Assembly (NCBI GenBank): GCA_903927855.1
Contig: CAIYOL010000164.1
Coordinates: forward strand, 1 to 8,849
Reading direction: 5' to 3'
DNA length: 8,849 nucleotides
Source of the DNA: an uncultured Planctomycetota bacterium
GTDB taxonomy: Bacteria; Planctomycetota; Phycisphaerae; Sedimentisphaerales; Anaerobacaceae
Of the stretch, positions 1 through 7,642 are shown piece after piece. Below the pieces are notes generated by a model. The model ran no database searches. It worked only from the letters and a program-made list of their open reading frames with translations, and was not told the origin of the DNA. The number at the start of each line of letters is the position of its first letter. The stretch's first letter is position 1. The position numbers and the translations under genes were made by a program.

Positions 1-1113
1 AGTATCATCTGGGGTAACGCTGGTAATATTGGTGTTCAAGGTTCACAGCTTGCCGTCGCCACCGGCTTTAAGTATGACCCAAGGCCGTCAGCGGTAAATG
101 TCACGTACAGTGACATTCAGGATGCTTGCGACCCGAACGCGTTTGGGGGGAGAATAAAGGCGCTGGACCTTGTCTTCTGCATAGATACAACCGGCAGTAT
201 GTCTGATGATATCGACGCCGTTAAAACTGCGGCAAGTCAAATAGCCGAGGCTATAGTAACTAAAGTTCCGAGTCCTAGGATTGCCGTGGTAGCCTTTAGA
301 GATTTTAATCAGCCAAGTTTAAACCCGCTTGATCCGTATGGTAGTGCTGATGATTATCCATATAACACTGTTGTGGGCTTCACTACTAATACTGCTGACG
401 TGGTAACTGCGATTAATTCGTTAGTCGTCTCTGGTGGTGGTGATACGAATGAAGCGGTCTATACGGCCCTGATGGAATGTATCGACCATAACTCACTGGC
501 GACAAGACTGGGCGGCCAGTTGTATGGGGCCAGCCCCGAATCATTGGGGCCGGGGGCATGGCGGACTGGTAATGTAATGAGAGTAATTATTCTTATGAGT
601 GATGCTCCGCCCCATGAGCCTGAGCCTTTTACGAATTATACGATTGAGGATATTATCGCAGCAGCAGAGCCGAATGGGGATGCGCCGAAACGCATCGTGC
701 CGCTGCTGATTGGCGGAGATGTTAGTGCGGCCGGCTATTTCACAGTTTTAGCCGACGAAACCAGAGGAACTGTCCTGCAGGCCGTTGGTGCCGAACAAGT
801 GGTTGAAACGCTTATGGGTGCGATTGACTTGATTTCGATAATCCCGGATCCCATCTTCGTTGACGCTAATTGCACAATTAACTGGGACCCTTGCAGTCGC
901 AGCTGGGACCCCAACAGCTATAATATCAATAAAGACCCGTGCTTTGTTGGGGGCTATTATCTAAGTCAAATCCTCGCGGGACAGGATATGACCAGCCCTT
1001 GCGTTGATAGTGGAAGTGCCGATGCGAATGCTTCTGGTATCGGTCTTGATACCTATACTACCAGAACCGATAGCGTAAATGACGTCAACATCGTGGATAT
1101 GGGTTATCATTAC
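1..1113 (+). repeat. Duplicated beta-helix C-terminal module, copy A (interrupted by vWA)
   Basis: Copy A reads SIIWGN..., TGFKYDPRPS, YSDI (to about 120), is interrupted by roughly 730 bp encoding the vWA domain, then resumes at about 853 with IFVDANCTINW, GGYYLSQ, SPCVDSG, YTTRTD and VDMGYHY. The same landmarks occur in the same order, without interruption, at 3196-3573. The similarity is at protein level and only moderate at DNA level, so the duplication is old. Confidence 0.85.
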
Positions 1114-4100
1114 AAGCTGTTCATAGCGCCTCAGTATAAGTTAACCTCTACTGCTATTGCAGTTTCTGGGTTAAGTCCGGCTAACCAACCTAAGGTCGAT
1201 CCTAACGGCAGTCACTACTACTATCAGTACACGGTAGTGCATCTGACTGCCAGTGACCCGCCGACAGGCTACCAGGTTTTGTGGACCGGCACCGACGATG
1301 ATACGCTCACCGGCACCGAGAACACGGTGCTGATGGATAGGAATAGGACGGTCACCGTGACGTTCGTGAGGAACGTCTGTGATCTGACGACGGCGGTAAT
1401 AGGCTTGGGCGGCAGCGTTTCACCAGCCGGTACTCATACTTACCCGCGTGGTACGGTCGTAAACCTTACTGCTTCTCCCGGCGAAGGTTACAGGGTCGAA
1501 AAGTGGACCGGCACAGATAATGACGCATCCTATTCAGCGACAAATACCGTTACTATGAACGGCGACAAGTATGTAACGATTGAGTTTGGTACTCCGCAGG
1601 TTTTCACTGTTCCCGGCGACTATACCAACATTCAGTCGGCTATCGGGGCTGCCCGACAGTACGACATCGTCGAGGTCGCAAGTGGCACCTATCAAGGCGG
1701 CTTGATTTACGTTGACAAGGAAATTACCATCACAAGTACAAACCCGGACGACCCCTGTGTTGTCGCGGCGACGATTATTGATTCATCCGGTTATGCCAGT
1801 CCTGCACTTGCGTTTTTGCCTGGAGCGACCCAAAACACGGTCTTCGATGGCTTTACCATTAGAGGCGGAACATACAATATGATTGATGCCCAGGACACCA
1901 CCACGGCAGGACAAAACGGCTTTGATGGCTACTCCATCGGTGGCGGCGCCGTGTATATCGGCGATGGTGCAAGCCCGACTATAAGGAATTGCGTTATCAG
2001 AGATACCAACATCACAGGCGGCAATGCCAGCGACGGTGCAGACGCCGGCGCAGGTGTTCCTGCCGGTCGTGGCGGCTGGGCGGGCGGCAGCTATGGTGGA
2101 GGTGTATATATCGCCTCCAATGCGAGCCCGACCCTTGTCAATTGTAAAATTACCAACTGCAGGGTCAGAGGTGGTAACGCTGGCAACGGCGGCAACTCTT
2201 CAGGCACGTATCCAACCCCGAATTATCAGGATGCAAATCACGGCGGTTCGTGGAGCAACGACGAAACCTTCCCCTGGCAGTCGCTTGTCGGCTCCAATGG
2301 TCAACCATATGTTGGTGACTACTGGTTCTACAGTGGCCTCGGCGGAGGCGTATTCTGCGACAGCCGCAGCTCGCCGACATTTATCGCCTGCAACATCACC
2401 AATAACACTGCTTCGGGCGGGATGAGCGGTATCGGCGGCACCAGGCCGTTTGTAATACCAGACCCCGTCATCGCATACAGGATTCCAAGCTTCGGCGGCG
2501 GCGTGTTCTGCGCTAATGACTGTGATGTGAGATTCATTGACTGTAATATCACTGACAACAACGCGCCAAGGCCGGATGATACATATCACCTTGACCCCTA
2601 TCTCGGTCACGGCGGCGGTATCGCCTTCGAGCAAACCGCTAATATAGAGTTCATCAACTGCAATATTACCGACAATAATGCCGCGGTTGGCGGCGGAATG
2701 TACTGGATAAACGGCGCCCCGCAGGTCATCGACTGTAACGTAGCGCGCAATACTGCATACGTCGGCGGCGGTATTTACGGCACCAAAGGCGCCGGTCTGA
2801 TACAGGGCTGCATTGTCCACGACAATTTTGCTGGCGTCTCGCAGAGTGACTTCGATACCAACGCCGTCGGTCAGGGTGGTGGTATCTACAGTACCTCTAT
2901 GGAATCGGAAATCGTAGACTGCGTTATTATTGATAATGAGGCCGAAGCATCAGGCGGTGGAATATTCTTTAGTGGCATCGAGACCAGCACGCCGATGGTC
3001 AAAAACTGTCTGGTGGTTGATAACTTGGCCGGACGGGACGGCGGCGGATTGTCCGTCAACTGGTATGCCTCGCCGCTGATTACAAATTGCACTATCGTTG
3101 GCAATGAGGCCACAGGTGACTTCGGCGAGCCTGGCAGAACTGGCTTCGGCGGTGGCGTATACAGCAGCTATCACAGTTACTCAATCATACTTAATAGCAT
3201 CCTGTGGAATAACCATGCCCTGCAGGGCAACGAGTTAGCTGTGGGAACCGGCTTCGAATACGACCCAAGACCTTCCACGATGGATGTCTCCTACAGCGAT
3301 GTTAAGGGTGGACAGACCTATGTCTTTGTTGACAATGGTTGTACAGTCAACTGGGGCATCGGAAACATCCAGTTCGACCCGCTTTTCGTGACTGGGCCGC
3401 TGGGCAGCTACTATCTCAGTCAAACCGACACCAACGCCCCCGGTCAGACTACTGACAGCCCCTGCGTCGATAAAGGAAATGACTATGCAGGCAGTGTCGG
3501 CTTGTCCAACCCCTACACCACACGTACCGACGAGGTATTTGATACGAATTTAGTGGATATGGGCTATCATTATCTGCTTGCTCATCCAATAGAGCTATGC
3601 AGTTTCTGTGACCTGTCCAAGGATGGGGATGTCGATCTTGTTGACTTTGCGATATTCAGTATGCACTGGCTTGACAGTGGATGCTCGGCAGATAACAACT
3701 GGTGTGGCGGTGCCGACATTACGTTTGATTCACACGTTAACTACGATGATTTGGCCTTATTAGAAGAATGCTGGCTTGCCGAAGATACGGATGCTCCGCT
3801 TCCCAACCCGAGCAAGTGGAAGGTAGCGCCTTATTCGACTACAACAACGCCTCCTTATGCAATCAGCATGACAGCCGAAACTGCCCTTGACTCTTGGGGC
3901 GGGGTTGTTGAGTATTACTTCGAGTGCGTCACCGGCAATGACAGCAACAGAGGCTGGAACCCCGGTGCGACATACGTCACCACCGGCCTCGACGTAAACA
4001 TCACATATGGCTACAGGGTAAAGGCTCGTGATGAAAGAGGCCACGAAACCCTGTGGTCAGAAATCGGCTATGCAGTAGCCGGCCAAAGGGCGGTAGACTT

Positions 4101-4755
4101 CACCCCGCCGACACCTGTGACTTGGGCCTCGGGACCGGCGGCAGTGAGTCCGAGTTCGATTACAATGACGTCAACGACCTCTACTGATGCGACTTCGCCG
4201 CCTGTGCAGTACTACTTCCTATGTACCACCGACGGCAACAGGAGCAGCGGCTGGGTAGGAGGGGTAGGCAGCGAGACCTATGTGGCTACGGGCCTTACAT
4301 CGAGTACCCTGTATACATTTAAGGTTAGGGCACGTGATAATGCCGCACCGCCGAACCAGACCGGCTGGTCAGACCCCTGTTCTGCGACTACTTTTGTACA
4401 AAACCTCCCGCCGACTCCCGTGGTGTGGGCGGTAATACTACCTGGCGACCTCTTAAATCCGTGGGAGTACCCCTTCTCCGGAGATAATGCTGTTGACCAC
4501 ATGATAGCCGCGACAGCCACGGACCCGGAAAATCCGGGTGGCCCAGTGCAGTATTATTTTGAATGCCGTAATTATCCCGCTATCAACATTAGTTGCGCTG
4601 TTCACAATGGTTTCAGCAGCGGTTGGCAAGACAGCCCACAATGGGATGTTTGCGTAGGCACAGGTCTTCAGAGCTACAGGTTCCGTTTCAAGGTGCGTGA
4701 TGCCGACCTCGTTGAAAGCCAGTGGTCAGAGACTCGGCATTGCATTCCGCGTTAA
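1..4755 (+). CDS. Giant secreted beta-helix / vWA / dockerin-like protein, 5'-truncated by window edge
   Basis: The frame is open from base 1 to the TAA at 4753-4755. The first in-frame ATG, at 199, falls inside the vWA metal-binding motif, so the real start lies upstream. Domains in order: end of a beta-helix (1-120); vWA domain (about 163-840) with MIDAS elements DTTGS (184-198), GGGDTNEA and LMSDAPPH; module end finishing VDMGYHY (to 1113); two InlB-B-like repeats (about 1129-1600, each with a W-T-G-T-D core); a beta-helix of about ten rungs (about 1600-3330) with recurring GGGxY and NITxNxA motifs, somewhat like chlamydial Pmp repeats; a second VDMGYHY end (3553-3573); a dockerin-like pair (3607-3780; first loop DLSKDGDVDLVD is canonical, the second is degenerate); three FnIII-like modules (about 3784-4080, 4084-4395, 4402-4752) sharing V-x-Y-Y-F-x-C and F-K-V-R-x-D. 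Inferred role: cell-surface or extracellular adhesion or carbohydrate-associated protein. The substrate is unknown and no catalytic site is recognised. The family style points to Planctomycetota. Confidence 0.85.
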   Translation, partial: SIIWGNAGNIGVQGSQLAVATGFKYDPRPSAVNVTYSDIQDACDPNAFGGRIKALDLVFCIDTTGSMSDDIDAVKTAASQIAEAIVTKVPSPRIAVVAFRDFNQPSLNPLDPYGSADDYPYNTVVGFTTNTADVVTAINSLVVSGGGDTNEAVYTALMECIDHNSLATRLGGQLYGASPESLGPGAWRTGNVMRVIILMSDAPPHEPEPFTNYTIEDIIAAAEPNGDAPKRIVPLLIGGDVSAAGYFTVLADETRGTVLQAVGAEQVVETLMGAIDLISIIPDPIFVDANCTINWDPCSRSWDPNSYNINKDPCFVGGYYLSQILAGQDMTSPCVDSGSADANASGIGLDTYTTRTDSVNDVNIVDMGYHYKLFIAPQYKLTSTAIAVSGLSPANQPKVDPNGSHYYYQYTVVHLTASDPPTGYQVLWTGTDDDTLTGTENTVLMDRNRTVTVTFVRNVCDLTTAVIGLGGSVSPAGTHTYPRGTVVNLTASPGEGYRVEKWTGTDNDASYSATNTVTMNGDKYVTIEFGTPQVFTVPGDYTNIQSAIGAARQYDIVEVASGTYQGGLIYVDKEITITSTNPDDPCVVAATIIDSSGYASPALAFLPGATQNTVFDGFTIRGGTYNMIDAQDTTTAGQNGFDGYSIGGGAVYIGDGASPTIRNCVIRDTNITGGNASDGADAGAGVPAGRGGWAGGSYGGGVYIASNASPTLVNCKITNCRVRGGNAGNGGNSSGTYPTPNYQDANHGGSWSNDETFPWQSLVGSNGQPYVGDYWFYSGLGGGVFCDSRSSPTFIACNITNNTASGGMSGIGGTRPFVIPDPVIAYRIPSFGGGVFCANDCDVRFIDCNITDNNAPRPDDTYHLDPYLGHGGGIAFEQTANIEFINCNITDNNAAVGGGMYWINGAPQVIDCNVARNTAYVGGGIYGTKGAGLIQGCIVHDNFAGVSQSDFDTNAVGQGGGIYSTSMESEIVDCVIIDNEAEASGGGIFFSGIETSTPMVKNCLVVDNLAGRDGGGLSVNWYASPLITNCTIVGNEATGDFGEPGRTGFGGGVYSSYHSYSIILNSILWNNHALQGNELAVGTGFEYDPRPSTMDVSYSDVKGGQTYVFVDNGCTVNWGIGNIQFDPLFVTGPLGSYYLSQTDTNAPGQTTDSPCVDKGNDYAGSVGLSNPYTTRTDEVFDTNLVDMGYHYLLAHPIELCSFCDLSKDGDVDLVDFAIFSMHWLDSGCSADNNWCGGADITFDSHVNYDDLALLEECWLAEDTDAPLPNPSKWKVAPYSTTTTPPYAISMTAETALDSWGGVVEYYFECVTGNDSNRGWNPGATYVTTGLDVNITYGYRVKARDERGHETLWSEIGYAVAGQRAVDFTPPTPVTWASGPAAVSPSSITMTSTTSTDATSPPVQYYFLCTTDGNRSSGWVGGVGSETYVATGLTSSTLYTFKVRARDNAAPPNQTGWSDPCSATTFVQNLPPTPVVWAVILPGDLLNPWEYPFSGDNAVDHMIAATATDPENPGGPVQYYFECRNYPAINISCAVHNGFSSGWQDSPQWDVCVGTGLQSYRFRFKVRDADLVESQWSETRHCIPR
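3196..3573 (+). repeat. Duplicated beta-helix C-terminal module, copy B (uninterrupted)
   Basis: Copy B has the landmarks SILWNN, TGFEYDPRPS, YSDV, VFVDNGCTVNW, SYYLSQ, SPCVDKG, YTTRTDE and VDMGYHY in 378 bp. It is the uninterrupted reference that shows where the vWA domain lies in copy A. Confidence 0.85.
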
Positions 4756-4773
4756 TAACAGCTTGCAGCGTTC

Positions 4774-6105
4774 TTAACAGTTTACCTTGGCCTTGAGCGC
4801 CTGGTAGCCGTAGTGTGTAAGCAGATGGTCGAGTATAACTATGGCTGTATAGTTCTCGGCGACCGGCCATATCCGTGCCACAATCGTTGGGTCACGCCTT
4901 GTGATGGCCGCCAGTTCTTTGTTCTCAAGGGTGTACTTGTCGATTGTCTTCTGTGGCTTGTCGATTGTCGGCGTCGGCTTGACCGTCAGCCGAACAACGA
5001 TTGGTTGCCCCGTAGAAAGCCCGCCTGTAATCCCGCCGGCGTTATTTGACTCGAAAGTGACCTTCCCGTTTTTCGCTCGCATCTGGTCGTTGGATTGGAT
5101 GCCCGTCATATCTTTCACCGCAAAGCCCGCCCCGACCTCCACGCCTTTGACTGCCCCGATGCCTAACATTCTGCCAAGTTCTGCGTCGAGTTTATAGAAG
5201 ACCGGCTCCCCCAGACCCGTCGGCACACCGGTTGCGACTACTTCAACTACCCCGCCTGCCGAATCCCCAGTCTTGGTTATCTTCTCACATGCTTCGACCA
5301 TCTCCCCGGCAGTTTTGATATCCGGGCAGTTCAATACCGGGTGCACGCCGTATTTGTCCCTAATAGCGTCTGGCTTCGTCTTGGGCTCTTTTCCGCGGAT
5401 AGAGTCGATTTCCTTTTCGATTTGGGCAAATACCGCCGCCTTTTCTAAAAACCGCATATCCATATTGACCCGGCCTTTGACGTAGATTTCCTGGTAGAAC
5501 GGGTCAAGGTCGCGCCTCATTTTTTTGAACTGGTTGGTGTATTTTAACGCCTTATCGTGGCTGACCTCGGGACATCGTACTGACGCAAGCTCTTTGACGT
5601 ATGCATAGATTTCAATGCCGCATTTTTTCAATACTTTCTTCGCTACGGCCCCGGCCGCGACAATGGTCGATGTATAGCGCCCGCTGAATATACCCGCCCC
5701 GATAGCATCGTCAGCTGAACCGTACTTTATAAATGATGCGTATGATGCGTGTCCCGGACGCGGTGTGCGGTTTGTGTCCTGATATTGCTCGACGTGAACA
5801 AAATGCCGGTCAAGGTTGGGAATCAGTATCGTCAGCGGCGTCCCGTTGGTGTGGTTTTTATTCTTGGCCCCGCCTATTGTATCGGCTGCGTTTAGCCCGC
5901 TGTATATAATCGGAAGGTCCGGCTCTTTCCGCGGACTGCTTAATTCATCCGCTCCCGGCTTCCGAAGTAGCAAATCCCCGTAAATCTCCTGTTCCGTCAG
6001 CAGCATCCCCGGCGGAACGCCCTGTATGACGGAAGTCAGCCCTTCCTGATAAGACCCGCCGGCGACCGTTACCTGAAACATCCGCCCTATATGACAGCCT
6101 ATCAT
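4774..6105 (-). CDS. aroC: Chorismate synthase, divergent
   Basis: Chorismate synthase removes phosphate from 5-enolpyruvylshikimate-3-phosphate, using reduced FMN, to give chorismate. It is cytoplasmic and catalyses the last step of the shikimate pathway. Recognisable family blocks: IGRMFQVT (6-13), GVPPGMLLTE (29-38), RKEPD (59-63), RPGHASY (116-122, retaining one of the two catalytic histidines), KYG (127-129), VAAGAVAKK (149-157), ATGVPTGLGEPVF (291-303), AVKGVEVG (318-325), SNNAGGITGG (353-362) and RRDPT (403-407, keeping the catalytic-type Asp). Unusual changes: GESHG reads GGSYQEG (16-22), so the first catalytic His is replaced by Tyr19; GRSSARET reads GIFSGRYT (138-145); SNHAGG reads SNNAGG. 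At 443 residues it exceeds the usual 350-390 because of a charged insert at about 180-258. The start at 6105 has GGAG 8 nt upstream. It lies 32 nt after aroA with no evident promoter between them, so they are probably co-transcribed. Family assignment is secure; activity is likely but not proven. Confidence 0.9.
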   Translation of the reverse strand: MIGCHIGRMFQVTVAGGSYQEGLTSVIQGVPPGMLLTEQEIYGDLLLRKPGADELSSPRKEPDLPIIYSGLNAADTIGGAKNKNHTNGTPLTILIPNLDRHFVHVEQYQDTNRTPRPGHASYASFIKYGSADDAIGAGIFSGRYTSTIVAAGAVAKKVLKKCGIEIYAYVKELASVRCPEVSHDKALKYTNQFKKMRRDLDPFYQEIYVKGRVNMDMRFLEKAAVFAQIEKEIDSIRGKEPKTKPDAIRDKYGVHPVLNCPDIKTAGEMVEACEKITKTGDSAGGVVEVVATGVPTGLGEPVFYKLDAELGRMLGIGAVKGVEVGAGFAVKDMTGIQSNDQMRAKNGKVTFESNNAGGITGGLSTGQPIVVRLTVKPTPTIDKPQKTIDKYTLENKELAAITRRDPTIVARIWPVAENYTAIVILDHLLTHYGYQALKAKVNC

Positions 6106-6113
6106 TTTTGTTT

Positions 6114-6117
6114 CTCC
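6114..6117 (-). promoter_or_regulatory. Shine-Dalgarno of aroC
   Basis: On the minus strand GGAG lies 8 nt before the ATG at 6105-6103. This fixes the aroC start and shows the gene is translated from its own site in the short aroA-aroC gap. Confidence 0.75.
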
Positions 6118-6137
6118 AAATCGGTCGTTAGTATAAC

Positions 6138-7445
6138 CTATTGATAGAAAACTTCAAACCTTTCCCAGAAGTCTGGAAATGATTTTGCCACGCACTTTTC
6201 ATTTTCTATTGTCTGGCCGCCGGTCGCTAGGCCTGCGACCGCAAAGCTCATCGCAATCCTGTGGTCATTATGCGGGTCTATCTGAGCTCCGTGTATCTTC
6301 CCGCTCCCCTTTATGATAAGTGAGCTTTCATCGCACGCTGCATTAACGCCCATTTTCACTAATTCCGAAGCCATCACCGCCAGCCTGTCGCATTCTTTGT
6401 CTCTCAAATGGCCTATATTCGTAAGCCTGCTTTCCCCCTTCGCGAACGCACACGCTATCGCAAGTGGCGGCACCAAATCAGGCAAGTCGCTCATATCCGC
6501 CTCAATCGCGGATAGTTTCTGCCCCTGAATACAAACTCCTTTATCTGTTTCTGATACTCTGCATCCCATCTTTTCCAATAGTTCCAGAAATGCCTTGTCT
6601 CCTTGTTTTGTATCAGTCCGTAACCCTTTTACGGTAACTTTCGCTTTACAAATCGCTCCTGCCAGAAAGAAAAATGATGCGCTGCTGTAATCGCCTTCTA
6701 TTGTTATCTCCCTCGCCGAGTATCTTCCCTTCGGTATTTCTATCTGCTTGTAGTTATCGTTTTTCGCCTTTACGCCGAATTCCGCCATCATTTGCAGACT
6801 GATATCGAAATATGGCTTTTCCGTCATTTCATCGGCGCATTTTAACGTTACTTTATTTTCAGCGTATGGCGACGATATGACAATCGAGCTGAAATACTGC
6901 GAGCTTTTCTGGCCGCTTATTTGCGCCGTGCCGCCTTTAATCCCGCCGCCGTAAATCTTGATAGGAGGGAAACCCTCTTTGCCGAGATATTCTATCTTGC
7001 ATCCTAATTGCCGCAATCCCTCCACCACTTCCCGTATCGGCCGTTCGGTAATTCTCTTACTTCCCGTAATAACTATTGGCTTATCAGACAAATTAGCTGC
7101 CGAAGTCAAAAAGTTCATCCCTACTCCGGATTCACCTACATTTAATTCATCATTGACAGGCGTATATCTTCCGTCCGCCCCGTCTACGGTGATTTTATCG
7201 CTTTGCAGCTCACCTGTAGTGGGCTTGCCTGCCCTGAGCTTGTCGAATGGGTCGAACCTGATTTCCACGCCGAGTTTTTTCAGGCACTCAATGACATTTC
7301 GCTGGTCTTCGCCGAGCAGCGGATTGTAAATCGTGCATCTGCCGTTACTTAGAGAGCTGATAATTAACGCCCTTAGGGTGTGCGCCTTCGATGGCGGAGC
7401 ATCTGCAACAACATCGGTATTGTGTATTTTCTCTACAACCTTCAT
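6138..7445 (-). CDS. aroA: EPSP synthase (3-phosphoshikimate 1-carboxyvinyltransferase)
   Basis: EPSP synthase transfers the enolpyruvyl group of phosphoenolpyruvate to shikimate-3-phosphate. It is cytoplasmic and supplies the substrate of the aroC product encoded next. Family blocks and likely active-site residues, by comparison with the E. coli enzyme: PPSKAHTLRAL (17-27; Lys20 and Arg25 kept), KRITERPI (130-137; Arg131), QKSSQY (179-184), DLPD (320-323; Asp323), RDKECDRL (348-355; Glu351 and Arg354), HNDHRIAM (392-399; Arg396), AKSFPDFWE (420-428; Lys421). The loop corresponding to NAGTAMRP reads ESGVGMNF (105-112). The length of 435 is normal for the family. Residues 66-73 (PFDKLRAG) come from an interspersed repeat between strand segments. 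The start at 7445 is fixed by an in-frame TAA nine nt upstream. An 8-bp tandem repeat abuts the start and no strong Shine-Dalgarno is seen. It is the first gene of an aroA-aroC operon. Confidence 0.95.
   Translation of the reverse strand: MKVVEKIHNTDVVADAPPSKAHTLRALIISSLSNGRCTIYNPLLGEDQRNVIECLKKLGVEIRFDPFDKLRAGKPTTGELQSDKITVDGADGRYTPVNDELNVGESGVGMNFLTSAANLSDKPIVITGSKRITERPIREVVEGLRQLGCKIEYLGKEGFPPIKIYGGGIKGGTAQISGQKSSQYFSSIVISSPYAENKVTLKCADEMTEKPYFDISLQMMAEFGVKAKNDNYKQIEIPKGRYSAREITIEGDYSSASFFFLAGAICKAKVTVKGLRTDTKQGDKAFLELLEKMGCRVSETDKGVCIQGQKLSAIEADMSDLPDLVPPLAIACAFAKGESRLTNIGHLRDKECDRLAVMASELVKMGVNAACDESSLIIKGSGKIHGAQIDPHNDHRIAMSFAVAGLATGGQTIENEKCVAKSFPDFWERFEVFYQ
7231..7253. repeat. Short interspersed sequence translated in frame inside aroA (PFDKLRAG)
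   Basis: The plus strand reads gccctgagcttgtcgaat, followed by ggg. On the coding strand this gives D-P-F-D-K-L-R-A-G within a region that looks expanded, between GVEIRFD and SDKITVDG. From memory, this DNA word and the peptide FDKLRAG or FDKLRTG recur in unrelated genes and intergenic regions of many environmental bacterial genomes, which suggests a dispersed short element. Only one clear copy is in this window, so the repeat status rests on recall. Confidence 0.6.
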
Positions 7446-7447
7446 AT

Positions 7448-7471
7448 GCTCTTACGCTCTTACGCTCTTAC
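7448..7471. repeat. Tandem 8-bp repeat (gctcttac x3) directly upstream of the aroA start
   Basis: Three perfect copies of gctcttac occupy 7448-7471, followed after one base by a partial copy (tgctctt). On the aroA strand the unit is gtaagagc. It ends two bases before the ATG, fills the ribosome-binding region and supplies the in-frame TAA that bounds the start. Copy-number change by strand slippage could alter the leader or ribosome binding. Confidence 0.85.
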
Positions 7472-7610
7472 GTGCTCTTTTATTACCAGAAATTACGAGC
7501 AATTAAAAGAAGTTTTTGGCTGCCTCGCCATTATGCTTTTTGGTTAGCCCATCGGTTTATCCAGTGGGTTCTCTGAAATTTCAAATTTTAAATCTTCCCT
7601 GACTCTTTTT

Positions 7611-7642
7611 GCTTGTGCTGCCTACTGCTCGGATACTGTTTT
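7611..7642 (+). repeat. Dispersed 32-bp direct repeat, copy 1
   Basis: This copy matches 8362-8393 at 29 of 32 positions, with the shared core ctgctcggata. The similarity does not extend beyond these bounds. This copy also forms the left arm and inner part of the palindrome at 7611-7705. Confidence 0.8.

Noticed and set aside
2024..2820. Overlapping open frames on both strands inside the giant gene
   Set aside because: They lie in GC-rich, glycine-coded beta-helix sequence, show no family features and have no ribosome-binding sites; they are by-products of the real frame.
1600..3330. Chlamydial-type polymorphic outer membrane protein (Pmp) assignment
   Set aside because: The GGGxY and NxA motifs are similar, but there is no autotransporter barrel at the C-terminus, which instead has dockerin-like and FnIII-like modules.
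6106..6137. Separate promoter for aroC
   Set aside because: The 32-nt gap holds a Shine-Dalgarno but no paired -35 and -10 boxes; co-transcription with aroA is simpler.
7446..7610. aroA promoter on the minus strand
   Set aside because: A CATAAT-like -10 is present in the AT-rich leader, but no credible -35 at the right distance; not strong enough to report as a feature.
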